The notes under the pieces are model-generated. The model did not search any database and was not told where the DNA came from. It saw only the letters and a list, made by a program, of their open reading frames with translations. A stretch of DNA of 64,000 bases from Isoetes taiwanensis (Eukaryota > Streptophyta > Lycopodiopsida > Isoetales > Isoetaceae). Shown in pieces: positions 47,034 to 60,435 of the stretch (positions are counted from its first letter, which is position 1; each line of letters begins with the position of its first letter). The translations under genes were made by a program, and so were the position numbers. The stretch lies in the NCBI GenBank assembly GCA_021234155.1, contig JAJEKV010000019.1:20173450-20237449 (forward strand), read 5' to 3'.

Positions 47034-49418
47034 ATTACCGTTTTGAAAACATAAGCAATCAACAGGTGTGACGTTAAAAAAGGCTTTATTTATGGTTAGT
47101 GTTTTATTCAATGCACATTAGACATCTATTGTTAAAATTTGTATCTACATAGCCATTAACGAAATTGTTGCCAGTGTTTATACTTTAAAACAGCACATCT
47201 ATGGTCATATGGATCATAATCCATATGTGAAGAGATTAGGGAATTGAACCCTGACATTTCCAGTCTTATCCATAAACAGCAGGAATCAAACAACATATAA
47301 ATCCAACAAATCACATGGTATGGAATGCAGCACATAGTTAACAATCAACATATACATGGTCCATACATTTATGCAATCAGAAGCTGCTGAGTTTCTAATT
47401 TCCTAATGCCTAGGAAAGATGTAAATGAGAAAGCAATATATAGAATGGCTTATTTTTGTGGAACACTCACAACTATAACTAGAAGTCAGTCTTGCAGTTG
47501 GTTGCTTGCACGAACCATATATATATTTTGCTCAGCTACTACAAACATATAGCTGAATACAAATAACATTCTTCTAGAAATATACTGCTCTGAATACTAT
47601 ACTAGAAAGAGCTTGAACTAACCTGTTCCTTATGGCATTATTCTTCGTGACTTTGATTCATAACTCCACTTCTCAATTGTTGTCAAGCAAATCTGCAAAC
47701 CTTTCATCTCTAGGCACATGAACAAACGAAAAGGAAGGATAAGATACTATCACAGCTGAACATACTTTTCTATGCTTCCGTGCATACTGTACTGGAGAAG
47801 AGCTTGAATTAACCTGCACCTTATGGCATTATTCCACGTGACTTCAAGCCACAACTCCATTTTTCAATTGATTGGCGTCAAGCAAATCTGCAAAACTTTC
47901 ATCTCTAGGCAAAAGAACAACAAAAAAGTTACTGTTTGCCACATGGTGCAACTTTGAAATCGCCTACGACAAGATGTTCTAGAACTGTTATGTGTGTCCT
48001 TGATTTGACTGTGTTTCTTTGGTATTGCATTAAGCTAGACAAAAGACAAGTAACAAAACATGCATGAATAAATGGAGGAGGAAGTCTAAGCAATCAAAGG
48101 GATAAGAATAAACTTCACCTTATGTAGATGTAAGAGAGAAGTCTTAAATAATGTGGACAAAACTTGTGCTTTTCTGAACATAATACTTGAGGTGCAGTCG
48201 AAAAGATTTAAATAGTGCTGACATTTACCAAGTGTAGAGCTTCTGTCAACATAGTATCTGAAAATAAAACGCTAACAAAACTTAGCAACCCATGAATTAA
48301 GAAGGAGTTGAATACATAATCCAAGGTAAATGCAAATAAAATAGGATATATGAGCGCAGGTTACACAAATGCAGCCTCAAAAAGATGATATTAACTAAAG
48401 AGCAGGACTAAAGCAGGAAAATCTGAATAACTATGCAATTGAAAAAAATGTTCAGATGACTGAATACAGCTTTATCAAATCCTTCCATGCCCTGTGCACG
48501 CCTCATTCCAAATGCTTGAAGCTCGGAGCATGACATGCACACAATGAACAGGGAACTGGAAATGGTTACCGGCTATGAGAAAAGTAGGCCGATCAAACAA
48601 GAAAAATAGAATACAGATCAGCGAAAGCAATCTTAGGGAAGAAAACCAAAACACAGAAGTGTCTTACCGCCATGACTTGAGAAGGAACGAGCAGAGCGGC
48701 AACCTATGGCAAACAAAAGCTTTTAGGCCCCACAAAAGAATGCCGGCAAGGCATAACCTAATGAGCACGGCTAGGCGGGAATTCCAACCTGTCTTCCTGT
48801 AACCCTAGAAAAAAAAAAAGTTAAAACTGAAAAGAAAACCCGAAAAGTCCCTTAAAAAACTCAAAAAACTCAGTGTTTTCACGACACTATATATTACCGT
48901 GGCTATGGTGTAACCTTATCGCTAAGTGTAACCTTATCTTTCAATTGGATCAGCAATTAAAAGTTCCACGAAACCATTGAGAAATACCAAATATCAAGCG
49001 TATAGTACACCGCACTGCAAAATACAAAGCAAGAGCTCTGCACTATTTTCACATTGTGAAGACAAAGCTCCCATGGGGCACATAAAACAACAGAGCAACA
49101 TAAACAGCAGAAAACCGTGATGTGCAAGGCAAAACGCCCTGCAACCAGGTCTAAGCTGCTCCTGCAACCAAAAGATATGTTCTGTACATAGTGTTTATGC
49201 CGAAAACCGTGCCAAAACCAAAACCTTGCCGCAACGTAGCCGGATTCCCTGTTCGTCTTCCAACCGCCGCTAGCCAACGGGCCGCCGGGAAAACACGTTT
49301 CAAGAAAGCCCTCTTCAAGCAAGCCCTCTTCAAGCAAGCCCTGTTCACAAAAACCTGTTCAAGAAATCGCAGTTCGTGGTTCACAGCTCATGAATCACAC
49401 TTCCCAATTCGTGGATGC
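47034..49418. other. No recognised gene
   Basis: AT-rich sequence. Two related segments of about 100 bp, near 47620-47730 and 47810-47920 (both with CTTATGGCATTATTC and TCAAGCAAATCTGCAAA), form a diverged duplication. A minus-strand 126-codon frame at 48957-49337 has no family motif. AAGCAAGCCCTCTTC repeats near 49300-49345. Confidence 0.5.
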
Positions 49419-49427
49419 ATGAATCAC

Positions 49428-49515
49428 GGCTCAGGATACTTTTACCCTTGATTCGGTGATCCCGGAGATAAATTTACCGGCCTCCGGGATCCCGGGTCTC
49501 CCTCGACGGTCCGAG
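49428..49515 (+). repeat. MULE left TIR
   Basis: About 88 bp, nearly perfect reverse complement of 52479-52567, running from GGCTCAGG through GATCCCGGGTCTCCCTCGAC. One difference lies at the ninth base. Confidence 0.92.
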
Positions 49516-49654
49516 ACCCGGATTCAGCTCTGGCAGACGCCATCGCCGCCCGGACCATCCCCGTCCAAACCCCAGATGTAATGGCGTTCAGCGCCTAGAA
49601 GATCCCAGCTGGGATCATCCACGCTGATCCTCCGGGGATCCCCCGATGCCGATG

Positions 49655-50330
49655 GTTGTTAATCGGCGGACGATATCCGGCCGAGGTGATCCTCCTCTAG
49701 GATCCCTCGGGCACCGACGCGGATCCTCCTCCGGGATCACCCCGCTGGCCGATTAACGGCGACACTATCCGCCGATGGTGATCCTCCCGGGATCCCCGCA
49801 CCCCCGGGACGCTGATCCTCCCGATCAACCCCATCGAGCCGATAACGGTCCATCGAGGTGATCCTCCTCCGGATCCCTGCACCCCCGCCGACGCGGATCC
49901 CTCCGGATCACTCACAGCTGATAACGGCGACGCTTATCCGCCGAGGTGATCCTCCTCCGATCCCCGCGCACGGGACGCTGATCCTCCCTCGGATCACCCC
50001 GGATCACTCCCCGACGCGGGTCGAAAATTCTCCGCACCCCGCATTTCCTCCGGATCACCCTACCGATAACGGTTAATCCAAATGACCCTATCCGGGCCGA
50101 GGTGATCCCTCATCCAGGTGATCCTCGCGCACCCTGACGCTGATCCCTCCTCCGGGATCACCCCCACATTGATAACGGCGACGCTATCCGGCCGCGGGTG
50201 ATCATCCTCCCGATCTCGCGTACGATAACGGCGACGCTATCCGTGGTGATCACCTCTCCCGGATCCCTGCGGCTGATAACGGCGACGCTATCCGGCCGCG
50301 GGCGATCCCTCCTCCCGATCCCCCGATAGG
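49655..50330. repeat. GC-rich tandem array inside the MULE
   Basis: About seven degenerate units, each with GATAACGGCGACGCTATCCG (or a decayed form) followed by a GGTGATCCTCCTCC-like segment, at about 49747, 49836, 49917, 50060, 50168, 50221 and 50272. Sub-TIR arrays like this are known from some MULEs. Confidence 0.8.
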
Positions 50331-51129
50331 AAAGGACGCGGAGGCGGAGCTATTTCCTCGCTAGATGCACTCCAGCCGGGCTTGCTGTCGCCTATTAGAT
50401 CCGGTGATTTATACCGGCCTCCCGGGATCCTTGGCAAAGAAGAACTTTAATTTTAAAATTAAATTGGGAAAGCCATTAATGCCGCTTTACGCGGGCTAAT
50501 CCCCGGCCCCGCCACGAGGACCTTTGGGGATAATGGGCGGCAGAAAGCACTCCATCGATTAAGAGTCCAAGTCCTCATGCTGTAATCCTCGCCGTGGGCG
50601 CCATCGATCTCGCGTACGCTGGTTTTGCCTGCTTATCGCACCATTAGCCGCTGAAGTCAAGCTATATACGCTTTACCCTCGTATTAACGGTTTTGAGGTA
50701 AAATCGACCTTTCAAATCTGTTATATCAAGTTTTTTACTATTTCCTACTATTCTTTACTAAATCTTTACCGTGGCTTGCGTAGATGGACCTAATCCTTAA
50801 ACTCGAAGTCAGCCTCAACACCAGCTTTTGAGAATCTTTGTCTTGACGGCGCCGCTTCATATGCATTCCAGATTCGAGACGCCCCGCATGCTGAAGCGGA
50901 TTCGGATGCCGAGGTGGAGTCCCCGGCCGCCAGTGGCAACAAAATTGGATGAAGGGAGGAAAAATCTACGGTGGGGAAGAATACGAGAGGAGGAGGTGAA
51001 AGAACGAAGCTTCGTGGACGCCAACCGGCCGGGCGATTTGAATGAGGAAGGGGGCCAAGAAAGGAGGGTGTTGTCATAGACGAGCCCGATGCGCTGCTAT
51101 TTGAACTAAGAGCCCCCCGACATTCTGAT

Positions 51130-52175
51130 TTATCACCGGGCAAAGAGATGGAAGTGCTTAGTTGATGATCGCACTCAAAAGTTACTCCAGAAGGTTGAGC
51201 TCGAAAATCACAGGTTTCGAGTGCATGCCTTGGTTGATAGGTGGCGGGTTCCTGATGCGCCGAGGGGGAGGATCCCAAACCGTATTCATTTGCCCAATGC
51301 AGAGCCCGCCAAGACGAATGCCAATCAGAAGAAGAGGAGTTATGCAAAGGTTTTCGCGGCCGTAAGCATGGATCCGACTATAAATATGCCCACAACCTCA
51401 CCAAAATTGCAGAGGGCCAGGAGACATGCTGGAGTGGTGGCCGATGAGCAAATTGAAATGGGTCTTCTCGATAAGAGCCAAAGAGAAGCCTTCATTAATT
51501 TACAGGTGCAGAGGAAGAAAGCAAGTGAATTGGAAAGCCAACAATTGCAGATCGAGGAGATAAAGGCACGGATCGTGCGTAGCACCAAAAATTTAATCTC
51601 GATGATGAGCTTTGGCCTCCACTAACCAAAGAGCAGAGCAAAAGCCAATTGGACGCCGATGATGTGAGCGAGGAGGTGGCAGCAGCAGTAAGCATTCGCC
51701 CCTTTGCCTAAACCCGCCCCTTTGCCTAAAGCCGCCTTTGCCTAAACCTCAGGTTGCCAAAGCCAGCCCAAAAATTTTTCTGGAGGCATCGCGGCAGATC
51801 CAAAACCCCCAAAACCTCCTCCTAAATCCATCAATTCATGGCCGCTAACCGGATCCCCGGCTGAAACCGAGCTCAAAGATAATATTCCCAAGCCCAAAGA
51901 AGATTATGTTGTATCATTTGTACTGGCCGATCCACATTTTCTCGACTCGCTTTGGACTACCAAAGAGGTGTTGATGCCGATCGATGGCGGTGTCCCCTTC
52001 ACATTAAATTTCCTTATGGTGGTTGAGAGCCCCTTCATCAAGGTGGGCGCAAAGTCAGAAATGTCGAAGTTTTACATCCAAGAAGCCGAGGCCCTAAAAT
52101 TTATGACAATCCCTTCCGGCCTCGGGATCGGAGAGCGATGTGGACTCCTGGATTGCATAGATTCTTATCTCCCGT
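51130..52175 (+). pseudogene. Unknown coding exons captured in the MULE
   Basis: Coding-like plus-strand segments. From about 51145 there is a stretch R-W-K-C-L-V-D-D-R-T-Q-K-L-L then H-A-L-V-D-R-W-R-V-P-D-A-P, running into the 51221-51625 frame (R-S-Y-A-K-V-F-A, later a Gln/Glu/Lys-rich helix). A proline/lysine-rich linker lies near 51690-51900. A further segment near 51905-52175 reads S-F-V-L-A-D-P-H-F-L-D-S-L-W-T-T and F-Y-I-Q-E-A-E-A-L. I do not recognise the family. GC-rich composition fits gene sequence captured by a MULE, but a MULE-encoded accessory protein is also possible. Confidence 0.4.
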
Positions 52176-52478
52176 AAGTTTTTTAAGTTCTTAAGTTTCT
52201 TCAATTTTTTCATTGCACTCAATTGCTCAATTGGTTGTACAGTGGTAATTTCAAGACTCAATTCCAATCCGTAAAAGGTGCCATCATGTGTTCTTGCATC
52301 CCGGGCCGCATTCGGCTGTTCTTGAATGGAAGCAAGGCCGGGCCAAGGTGGGGCTTATGAGCAGCTTTGCCAAGCTCATCCCCCGACAACCCGCTTGGTA
52401 GGGCACCGGGTTTGGACTACGGGATGGTCCGGGCCGACGTGGCGTCCCGCCAGTACCTGAATCGAACGGGTCTCCCGA

Positions 52479-52567
52479 ACGGACCCCGTCGAGGGAGACC
52501 CGGGATCCCGGAGGCCGGTAAATTTATCTCCGGGATCACCGAATCAAGGGTAAAAGTACCCTGAGCC
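52479..52567 (-). repeat. MULE right TIR
   Basis: Mirror of 49428-49515. It ends GTACCCTGAGCC directly against the right target duplication. Confidence 0.92.
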
Positions 52568-52576
52568 ATGAATCAC

Positions 52577-54400
52577 AGGCCTTGAGGGCCGCGACCAGAA
52601 AAAGAAAAATTCAAGAAACTCTGCTTTCTAAAATTAACCACGAACAAAAAGGAAAAAAAGCCAAATCCAAATATTAAAATCTTACCCAACCCTTAAAAAA
52701 ACCATAGAAAGATCTTTTGCGAACCTTATGCCGTCATTCAAACACGACAACTGACCATCATTTACATCGCCTGCTCCAAAAGCATTATAAATAGGTGCTT
52801 GTGTTGCCTTTGGACATATGTGGATGAGATTGAAGAACATATGTGATTAATGTTTAGAGCGCATGCAAGACAAATATGGCGTAGATAAACATGAGGGCGT
52901 CCTGGAAAAAAAAAATTGAGGACCATGGCCAAAATGGCGACCCGAAAATGATTTTGAGGTGATGCCCGAGGGCCAGGGTGTTATTGCCCTTAACGCCCTA
53001 GTTCGAAAGTTTACAACGAAAAGAGATATCAAAGCAGGTCGGGCAGAGAAGCAAGGCAGACAATGGAGATTCCAAAGGTTTAATGTTGTTGGATTAGGTA
53101 GCAAGCATAAGCAACAAGAGCTGGAGTTAAGCTAACCATGCAAAAAAAACACGGCAAAGCAAGCAAGCTTATGGCTTATGGTTATTCGATTGAGAAAGAA
53201 ATGGGGGGGGGGGGCTCAACCACCACCAAGTGGATCTCCCACTGCAGGATTTATTGTGGCCTGAGCGAGAGACTTCTAGAGCTCAAAAAATGAGAAGGGG
53301 CACCGCAATGAAAAAATATAGTTATAGAGAGATCGTGATGATGGTTCTTGCTTGCTGAATCTCGTATGCTTTTAGAGTGTGCCTCATCAAGTTATCTAAA
53401 ACCGTTTGCAAAGAAAGATTATTTCAAATCAAAGCCTTGTTCCCACAACTCATCTGATCATGTATTTTTCAGGATCTTATAAGGATTCGTGCTAAAACCC
53501 TGGGACATTATGAGAATAGAATATAATAGAATAGAAAAAGAATATAAAATTTGGGCCAGCAAGTTGTTATTAGCTGGTAACAGCACTTCAATCAATGGAT
53601 GAGATTAGATCTCATCCTGTAAACCTGAGAACCAGGACGTTAAGAAAAATTATAGTTTAGTCCCTATTAATTACCATGGTAGAGTGGTTACACTACTCTA
53701 CATGTGATAGATCTTTCAATACTATAATAACTTATTTGCATATAGAGGTTGGGACCAAATCTCAATAATGTTCTATTAAATATTGGTATTGGATGTTTTA
53801 AAGTTGCCCTTATCCACGTATGCACTCTATGGTGACACGGTGTTAAGGATATATAGATGCAACATGGTACATGCATGTGAATGATGGCAGAATGCAAGGT
53901 TTAAGGTTAAAATGCATGCTCTTATGTTTACCATGCTTTAGAAGAAAAGACTAGATGATTAGTAGGTAATCATTTGCAAGCCTTTTAATGTTAACCTACC
54001 TCCTACTAGTAGTAGAGAAGGTTTATGTGATGAGATGGAGAAAAAGATTCTTCCCTTTGTCATATTGAAGAGATTAAGGAGCCACGCCCCAACCCGATAA
54101 CACTTAGTATGCTTGTGGCTTCACAAAGTGTTCTCAAATTTGACTTCAACCAAATACGTAGCTTGTAAATGACTTAAGTGATCAATGGCTCTAGCTCTAT
54201 CAATCTCAACCTAATAAGAGAAAAATTTGAACTTTCCCATAGCACATCGACCCCTCGAAACTATGCCCCAATACATGGAGTGGTTTTAACAAACCATTAT
54301 TAGTTTTAATAAACCATTATAGTCCACATGCAAATATCTCATAAATCACAACTAATATTAATAAACCACTATGGTATTGATAACCATCCTTCATAACCAT
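52577..54400. other. No recognised gene
   Basis: Contains a G run at 53203-53213 and an AATAG-rich stretch near 53515-53545. No open frame shows a family motif. Confidence 0.5.
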
Positions 54401-55709
54401 GTCCTAAATTCAAGAAACTACTATAACACGTGGTTTTTCCGCATGGAGACCGCGATACAAAGATCTAGAAGATGGCCTTCGCTTAGTGCACTCGAAAAGG
54501 CGTAAGGACAAGAAGAGTCTTGTCGACATGCAGCCCGCATGGATTCCATGTCCACCGCCATTGAAACCATGACACAAAAAAAAAGCAACGGTTGAGCAAG
54601 AGACAATGGCAACCATCTCCCGCCTTCAATCGAGGTCGAGGAGGCTGCTACATCGGATGCTAAAAGTTCGTGTCGCTTTTGAAGAGAGCCTACCACAATT
54701 GAGAGCCCTTCAAACTAGGGTTGAGACACAAGAAGTGGCCCCCGAATGAACCCTATGCCGGACTCTCGCTGCAGAATCTGGAGCATAGCCCGCAACTCGA
54801 GATCGGAAGGTGCGTGAGCCGAGGGCAGCCATCATCGAACAAGGCAAGGGCCTCAATGCAGGCTCATGAGCAATTGCGGTGCATGCGGAATTGAAAAGGC
54901 AAAGAATAATTTCAGGAGCTAAGCTCCCGGCTTCAGGAAGGAGAGACCGCTATACGCGCCACGCCAGCCCCACCGCCCAAGAGTCCGCAAGGTGTCACCA
55001 GACCGCCTCGCCATCGCACCCCAAGCCACGCTTATGCCACCCCCCACCCCAACGTGGGGCCATGGGCCATGCTCAGCCGACAACAAACAACTCCTTGTGC
55101 CGCGTGATTGACCCAAAAATCGAGAGTTCCGTGAGTCGAGGGCGAGAAGCCACAATGTGGTGGTAACGCGGGCCCCACGTAAGAGGCGGGGAGGACCTCA
55201 TTAACCGCTCCAAATGTTGATTCTTGCTCAATGACATTCCCCATGCAAGATATTATTATTAGGGCGTAGACGCCATGGCGCCTGCATCGCTACTCTGCAG
55301 TCACGCTCATTAAAGACGATGATAGCGGAAAGCGGCTATCCCACGCCCGAGGGGTAGGCAATCAAGGGAACTGCCTTTGTATGTTGACCGGGGCGACCCC
55401 AGCCCAACAAGAAGACCCGCTGTGCACGAAGTTGGCCAAAAGTTAAAGCATTCGCGAGCGTGGAGGAGCTGCAGGATCCATTCGGTAAGATGCAAATTTT
55501 CAACCGCCAAAATGCCGCCGCTAATCCTCTCGCTAACCCTCCAAAGAGTCTCGACCATGCCACTTCTTCGCTATTCCGCGACGCCTGCACTCAAGTTACT
55601 TCACCTTCATTGCTCGCACATCTCAAAGTCACCTTACTTCGCCATCCCCTTTCGCCGCCGCCATCGGATCCCCAACTGCCGCCCGGGCCGACAAATAGGA
55701 ATTGTGCCT

Positions 55710-56520
55710 CCGCGATGGTCTCTTTGAATTGCGGGGGCTTCCCATGGCGTAAGGGAGATAGTCTCAACTCGTCTGCCGCAGATATGGATCCGATCTTCCT
55801 TATGGAAACATGGGAGCATGCAGACACAGATACCCGACTTGCCGTGATACCGCTACTCAATCTTCAATGATTGCACAGAAAGCGGGGCATGGGGAGTTGC
55901 CTCGCTACTATCGAACCGCTTTGGCACGCCGGCCTTTGTTCAAGATGCACAAGCACAACCGGGTACTTGTGGGTGCGTGTGCAAAATTGCAAAGAGAGTG
56001 CACTCTCTTTGTGGCGTACCGCTACTTTCCACACAGAAAAGCAACTTCTATCACACCCACTCTGGATGTGGATAGGTCGACCCTATGTCGATCTATATGA
56101 TGACATACGCCAAAGATAAGCGGTTGGGCAATGTCATACTCCTTGAGACTTCAATGCGCCGCCGGGGTAGAACAACCCATGAGATTTGATCCCTTGATCG
56201 ATGATATATTGGGTACCGCTGGCCCCGCAGGCGGTTTTTGGCCACGACATCGATGACAATCAGTCACACGCTATGGTAGACAATTGCTTTTGCTCGCGGG
56301 TATCTTTGACCGGTAATCCGCGAATGGATCGGCACGTTGGTCGCCCACCCACAAGAGCACTTGTAGACAGAAAACCGTGGGGAGGATCTAGTGTGGTGGA
56401 CTATGTGTCGGGTGCTTGAGCAGATATGCATGTCGCCAAGCACTTCCGTGTGGGAACAACTAATAGGGATGAAGAGATCGACTCGCACCACTTACCACTT
56501 TACTTGAAGTTGGCTTTAAA
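55710..56520 (+). pseudogene. LINE-B endonuclease
   Basis: Motifs in broken frames: V-S-L-N-C-G-G-F-P at about 55718 (counterpart of S-W-N-C); D-P-I-F-L-M-E-T-W-E near 55789; L-W-M-W-I-G-R-P-Y-V-D-L-Y-D-D-I near 56060; S-S-V-V-D-Y-V near 56390; and D-S-H-H-L-P-L-Y near 56480. Same order as LINE-A, so the same lineage. Confidence 0.75.
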
Positions 56521-57119
56521 AGTTGTGCGAACCCCCGCGGCCACAGCCCTCACATGCCTCACCGCGATTGATTATGAACATGCGGGGCTTATGCCCGTGA
56601 TGCTTATAGATGACCGCAGAAATTTTGCAATATCCTATACTAGAGCAAAACACCGACCTATTGACCGATGTGCTTAGGGATCAGCGGGCGAGAGATGCTT
56701 TGGGATAAGCCGCATGACGGACCTCCGTGAACACAACCTTCCCACGTAATCAATGGTTTGATGCAGAGTGCAAGGAACACAAACGCTGGCTCCGCCAAGT
56801 CACAGACCGCTTTACGCCCCACATGTAAGCCGACAAGCGTCTTCCTTAAAGCTAAGAAAGCCGTACATTTAAAAGACATCAAAGGGAGATGTTTTATCTC
56901 CGAACGTCCCGTGACCTTCGGCGAAGGGTTCTTAGAAAGCCGCGACAGCCCACACGTGGAACATCACTCCCGAAAGCGTTGGAGGCAATACTTTGCAACA
57001 GCCTATATGACCCTCGGGGGTGCACATGCAAAGATTACCCCCGCAAGAAGGCCCAATCTTTGGAAATCACAGATTCAGGACGTGGAACAAGGCTTACAAA
57101 GCGCCTTGCCAATGGGAAA

Positions 57120-58245
57120 GCCCCTGACCGGATGGCATGTAGGCAGAATTGCTTAAGTGGGCGGGGCCGCCCATAATACCATCTTCGACCGCCTTGTTCA
57201 ACAAGGCATTACAGAAGGCTTCCCGATGCAATGGACCAATAGCGAGTTGTTCCCATCTATAAGGCAGTGACCCGCGACCGCCACCCAATTACGTAACAAT
57301 CATGGTCGGGCCGGGTGTTTGCAAAATTGTTTTGCGGGATTCTCGAAAGCAGCAGCTTGACGGGCCGGGTAGAGGCAAGAGAGATATGGGCCCTCACCCA
57401 GTGTGATTCGCACTCGACACTCAACCATTGACCACATCTTCACATTGCGAAGCTCGTTGAAGACGCCAGGAACCGCCGATCTATATTGTTGCTTCGTGGA
57501 TTTTGCAAAGGCATTTGACATCGCGCCTCGGGAAAACTATGGGCAAGATTGGCATACCGGGGTTCCTGTGAGATTTGCGTAATGCAAAGGCGTGCTTTAT
57601 GAAAGATGCTCGGGTTGGTTGCGCCCGACAAGCCAACCATTTGATAGTAGTATCGGGGTTCACCAGGGGATGCCCTCTCTCCCCAACATTGTTTGGGCTT
57701 TACATTGATCAATTGAGAGCCGGCTTTGTCGATAATGGGGCGACGGCTCACCTTCTCTACCGGATCATCAAGCAGCTTAATATATGCCGATGATGTGGAC
57801 CTCCTAGCTTACACACCAGCAGACATGCAACGACATCTCGATGCCCTGGACACATTTTTGTCGTTTAACGATATGATATGCGCCAACTTGGCCAAGACTA
57901 AGGTGGTTTTCATATCATCTTCACGACAAACCGAGGATCCCTCCTTCCGCTATCGAGGGCGTAATGTGGAAGTAGCATCCACATACAAATATTTGGGAGT
58001 GGAGTTTCCGCCTACTATGCACGGGACACATCCATACGGGCCACGAAGTTACGGCGGCTGGAAAGCACTATATGCAATGCAAAACAATAGTCATAGAGCG
58101 GAGTTGTATGATTGGACCCATCGGTCACACCTGCTCAAAGTCTTAGTGGAGCCCGCCCTTTTATACGGGGTTGAAGTATGGGGCCCAAGAGTATCCCTCG
58201 CTACTTGGAATGACTTGGAGCAGTGCAGAAAGCCTTCTTGGTAAT
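57120..58245 (+). pseudogene. LINE-B reverse transcriptase
   Basis: RT remnants: N-G-K-A-P-D near 57115; C-F-V-D-F-A-K-A-F-D near 57490 (first catalytic Asp block); G-C-P-L-S-P-T-L-F-G-L-Y-I-D near 57671; and I-Y-A-D-D-V-D-L-L near 57780, the catalytic Y-A-D-D. It continues R-H-L-D-A-L-D-T-F, N-L-A-K-T-K-V-V-F and K-Y-L-G-V-E-F. The 57726-58244 frame is open for 172 residues, the longest intact piece of any LINE here. Confidence 0.88.
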
Positions 58246-59439
58246 GAAAGCACTAGGGGTGAAGTCCACAGTCCCATATCAAATTCTACCGCAGAAATGG
58301 ATTCTTGCCTCTTCGTGAGGGCTGCCCTTGATCGCCACATTGTCTATTTTCGGAAGGTGGTCAACATGGACGATGCTCGCCTCCCAAAACTAGCTTATAT
58401 CATGGCAATGGGGCCACAACCTCAAGGCCCCTTTGGAGGGAAAAGAGAGCTCAATGGATGGCTAGATGGAATGTGCAGAGCACGAGGTGCATACATGTGC
58501 AAACAGAGGCGATCGCCATAGCTTGAGGAATATCTTGACGCTTTTGCTTCATCAGCAAGCTTTGGGATGCCGCCCTTTGAACAGTCAAGACAAAGACACT
58601 ACCAAATGGGCCACATAAATCCCACATTGGAATGAGGCCCACAATGCTACCTACCGCACCCACTTGCCCATGAAAAGACGCAGACTCATTGCCTCCATTC
58701 GCACGGGGGCACATCATCTTCGAATTGAGACAGCAGATGGATTGGTGAGCCACGCCGGACAGGCTCTGGCCAATGCCGCCAAATGGGAGTCATTGAGGAT
58801 GAATCTCATACCCTTCAAAGTTGCCCAAAGATATGATCAAATTCGACGACGCTTATGCCGAAGTTGGTCGGGGCTTGGCCAGCCAGCCTACATGTGACAT
58901 TGAGCACCAGATCCGCATACGGATGCTAGGATCATACCTTCGGGGAGGTCATGGACATACGAGATCAGCTATGTCCCGGCACGACTTGACATGTACATAC
59001 ACATTTATTTCATGATGATGTATACTTGTAGCTTTGACAAAGATTCTTATTATTGCCACGGTTTTCCCTCTAAACCCTTCTTCGGCTGGGTTTTTAACCC
59101 GACAAGAATAAGTTTGTTTGTTGCGCCCTTCCGGGTCCCATAGGCCGATTGGTCTCAAGTGGACTATAAAAAAAACTATTCTATTCTATTCTATTCTATT
59201 CTATCAACAAAGTTCATGCATGAAAAACAATATATATCATGGTTTTTAGAAAATTTTGTATTGGTTAATTAAAGTAGTTTATTTTTGGGGGCCTTGTGTA
59301 CCGTATGATCATGGTGAGCCCGTTACTTTCGCGAAAACTTCTAGCAGGTGTGCCGGAGAAGAAGTTAACGAATGGGCGGAGGAAATCGAGCACGCGGCAG
59401 CTTGGCCGTGCAGCTCACCGCCCGCCCACTCCACGAAAG

Positions 59440-60110
59440 TGATCATATTTTTACTCTCGTAATCCTTATGGAAGCTAGCAAAGAATGCACGACACGGACT
59501 TGTATTGCTATTTCGTGGATTTTAAGGCAAGATATAATACGGTCCCCCGGGACTGTTGTGGCTTGGCGCTTTGCGGGGAGTTACATGTCCCGCAGGATTT
59601 GCAAAATGCCATCTACCGGCTCTATGACGGAATATATACCACTTTGCCTGCGTCAGACCACCGGGTGAATAGCACCATAGGTGTTAAACAGGGATGCCCG
59701 TTATCTCCAATGCTTTTGGACTCTATATTGACAAGTTGGAGACCCGGATGCACCTAACATGGAGGTGGTGGCCCGTGAAGTTGCCGAGGCATATACAAGA
59801 CAACAGTTGCTCTATGCAGACGATCTGGGCATATTGTCCCATACAACTAGGAGTATGCAGGAACATTTGGATGCTCTCAGTCAATTCTGTGACATAACAG
59901 GAATGACAGTCAACCAACAAAAAAACCGTTGCCACAAGCAAAGATGATATCCCGTGACTTCTATTACAGAGGACAAAGGATGGAAGTTGTAAGGACCTTT
60001 AAGTATCCGGGAATCGATTTTTTCGCTAACATGCTATGGGATGACCGTGTAGAAAGAAGGGTCATCAAGGGATGGAAAGCCCCAGATGCAATGCGTAATT
60101 TATTTACGTA
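59440..60110 (+). pseudogene. LINE-C reverse transcriptase
   Basis: L-Y-C-Y-F-V-D-F-K-A-R-Y (first Asp block) near 59500; I-G-V-K-Q-G-C-P-L-S-P-M-L near 59675; catalytic L-Y-A-D-D-L-G-I-L near 59810; then L-D-A-L-S-Q-F-C and M-T-V-N-Q-Q-K. Frame changes near 59720 and 59930 break it. Confidence 0.87.
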
Positions 60111-60435
60111 ATAGATCTCGCGATTGGGCACGCAAAGCACACCCGCTCCGAAAGCACTCCAAAGTATTCTTTGTATGGGGTAGAGGTCTCGGGGCCAGCG
60201 GTTAGCAAGGGTACTTGGGATAAGCTAGAGAGGGTACGAAGGCCTTTCCCGACATACGATCTAGGCATCAAGGACACGGTGCCTTATCCGATTTTTGTTG
60301 TATGAGATGGCTTTTGGCCATCGCAAAGATTCGCTATGCGCAGCACCTTGCGTATTTCCATAAGGTTGTGAGAATGGATGCACAACGCCTTCCTTCCTGC
60401 CTCATTATTATACAAGGGCCACAACGCCCAAGAGA

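Larger units (their letters stand above)
49419..52576. mobile_element. Mutator-like element (MULE), non-autonomous, with 9-bp TSD
   Basis: The element body is 49428-52567. The 9-bp target duplication ATGAATCAC is present at 49419-49427 and 52568-52576, exactly adjoining inverted termini that start GGCTCAGG(A/G)TACTTTTACCC. Nine-bp TSDs with long TIRs are the hallmark of Mutator-like elements. The interior is far more GC-rich than the flanks. It carries a short-repeat array and coding-like exons but no MURA transposase motif, so it is non-autonomous or a Pack-MULE. Confidence 0.9.
54400..59205 (+). mobile_element. LINE-B: nearly full-length degenerate LINE with (CTATT)n tail
   Basis: Plus-strand order: an ORF1-like charged region (about 54450-55160), endonuclease (about 55710-56500), RT (about 57100-58250), a C-terminal region, and a pentamer tail CTATT repeated about five times at 59176-59204. 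The (CTATT)n tail marks the 3' end. Degenerate, with many stops and frame changes. Confidence 0.85.

Noticed and set aside
47219-47260. GGTTCAATTCC on the minus strand as a tRNA gene box B
   Set aside because: No box A at tRNA spacing and no cloverleaf could be drawn.
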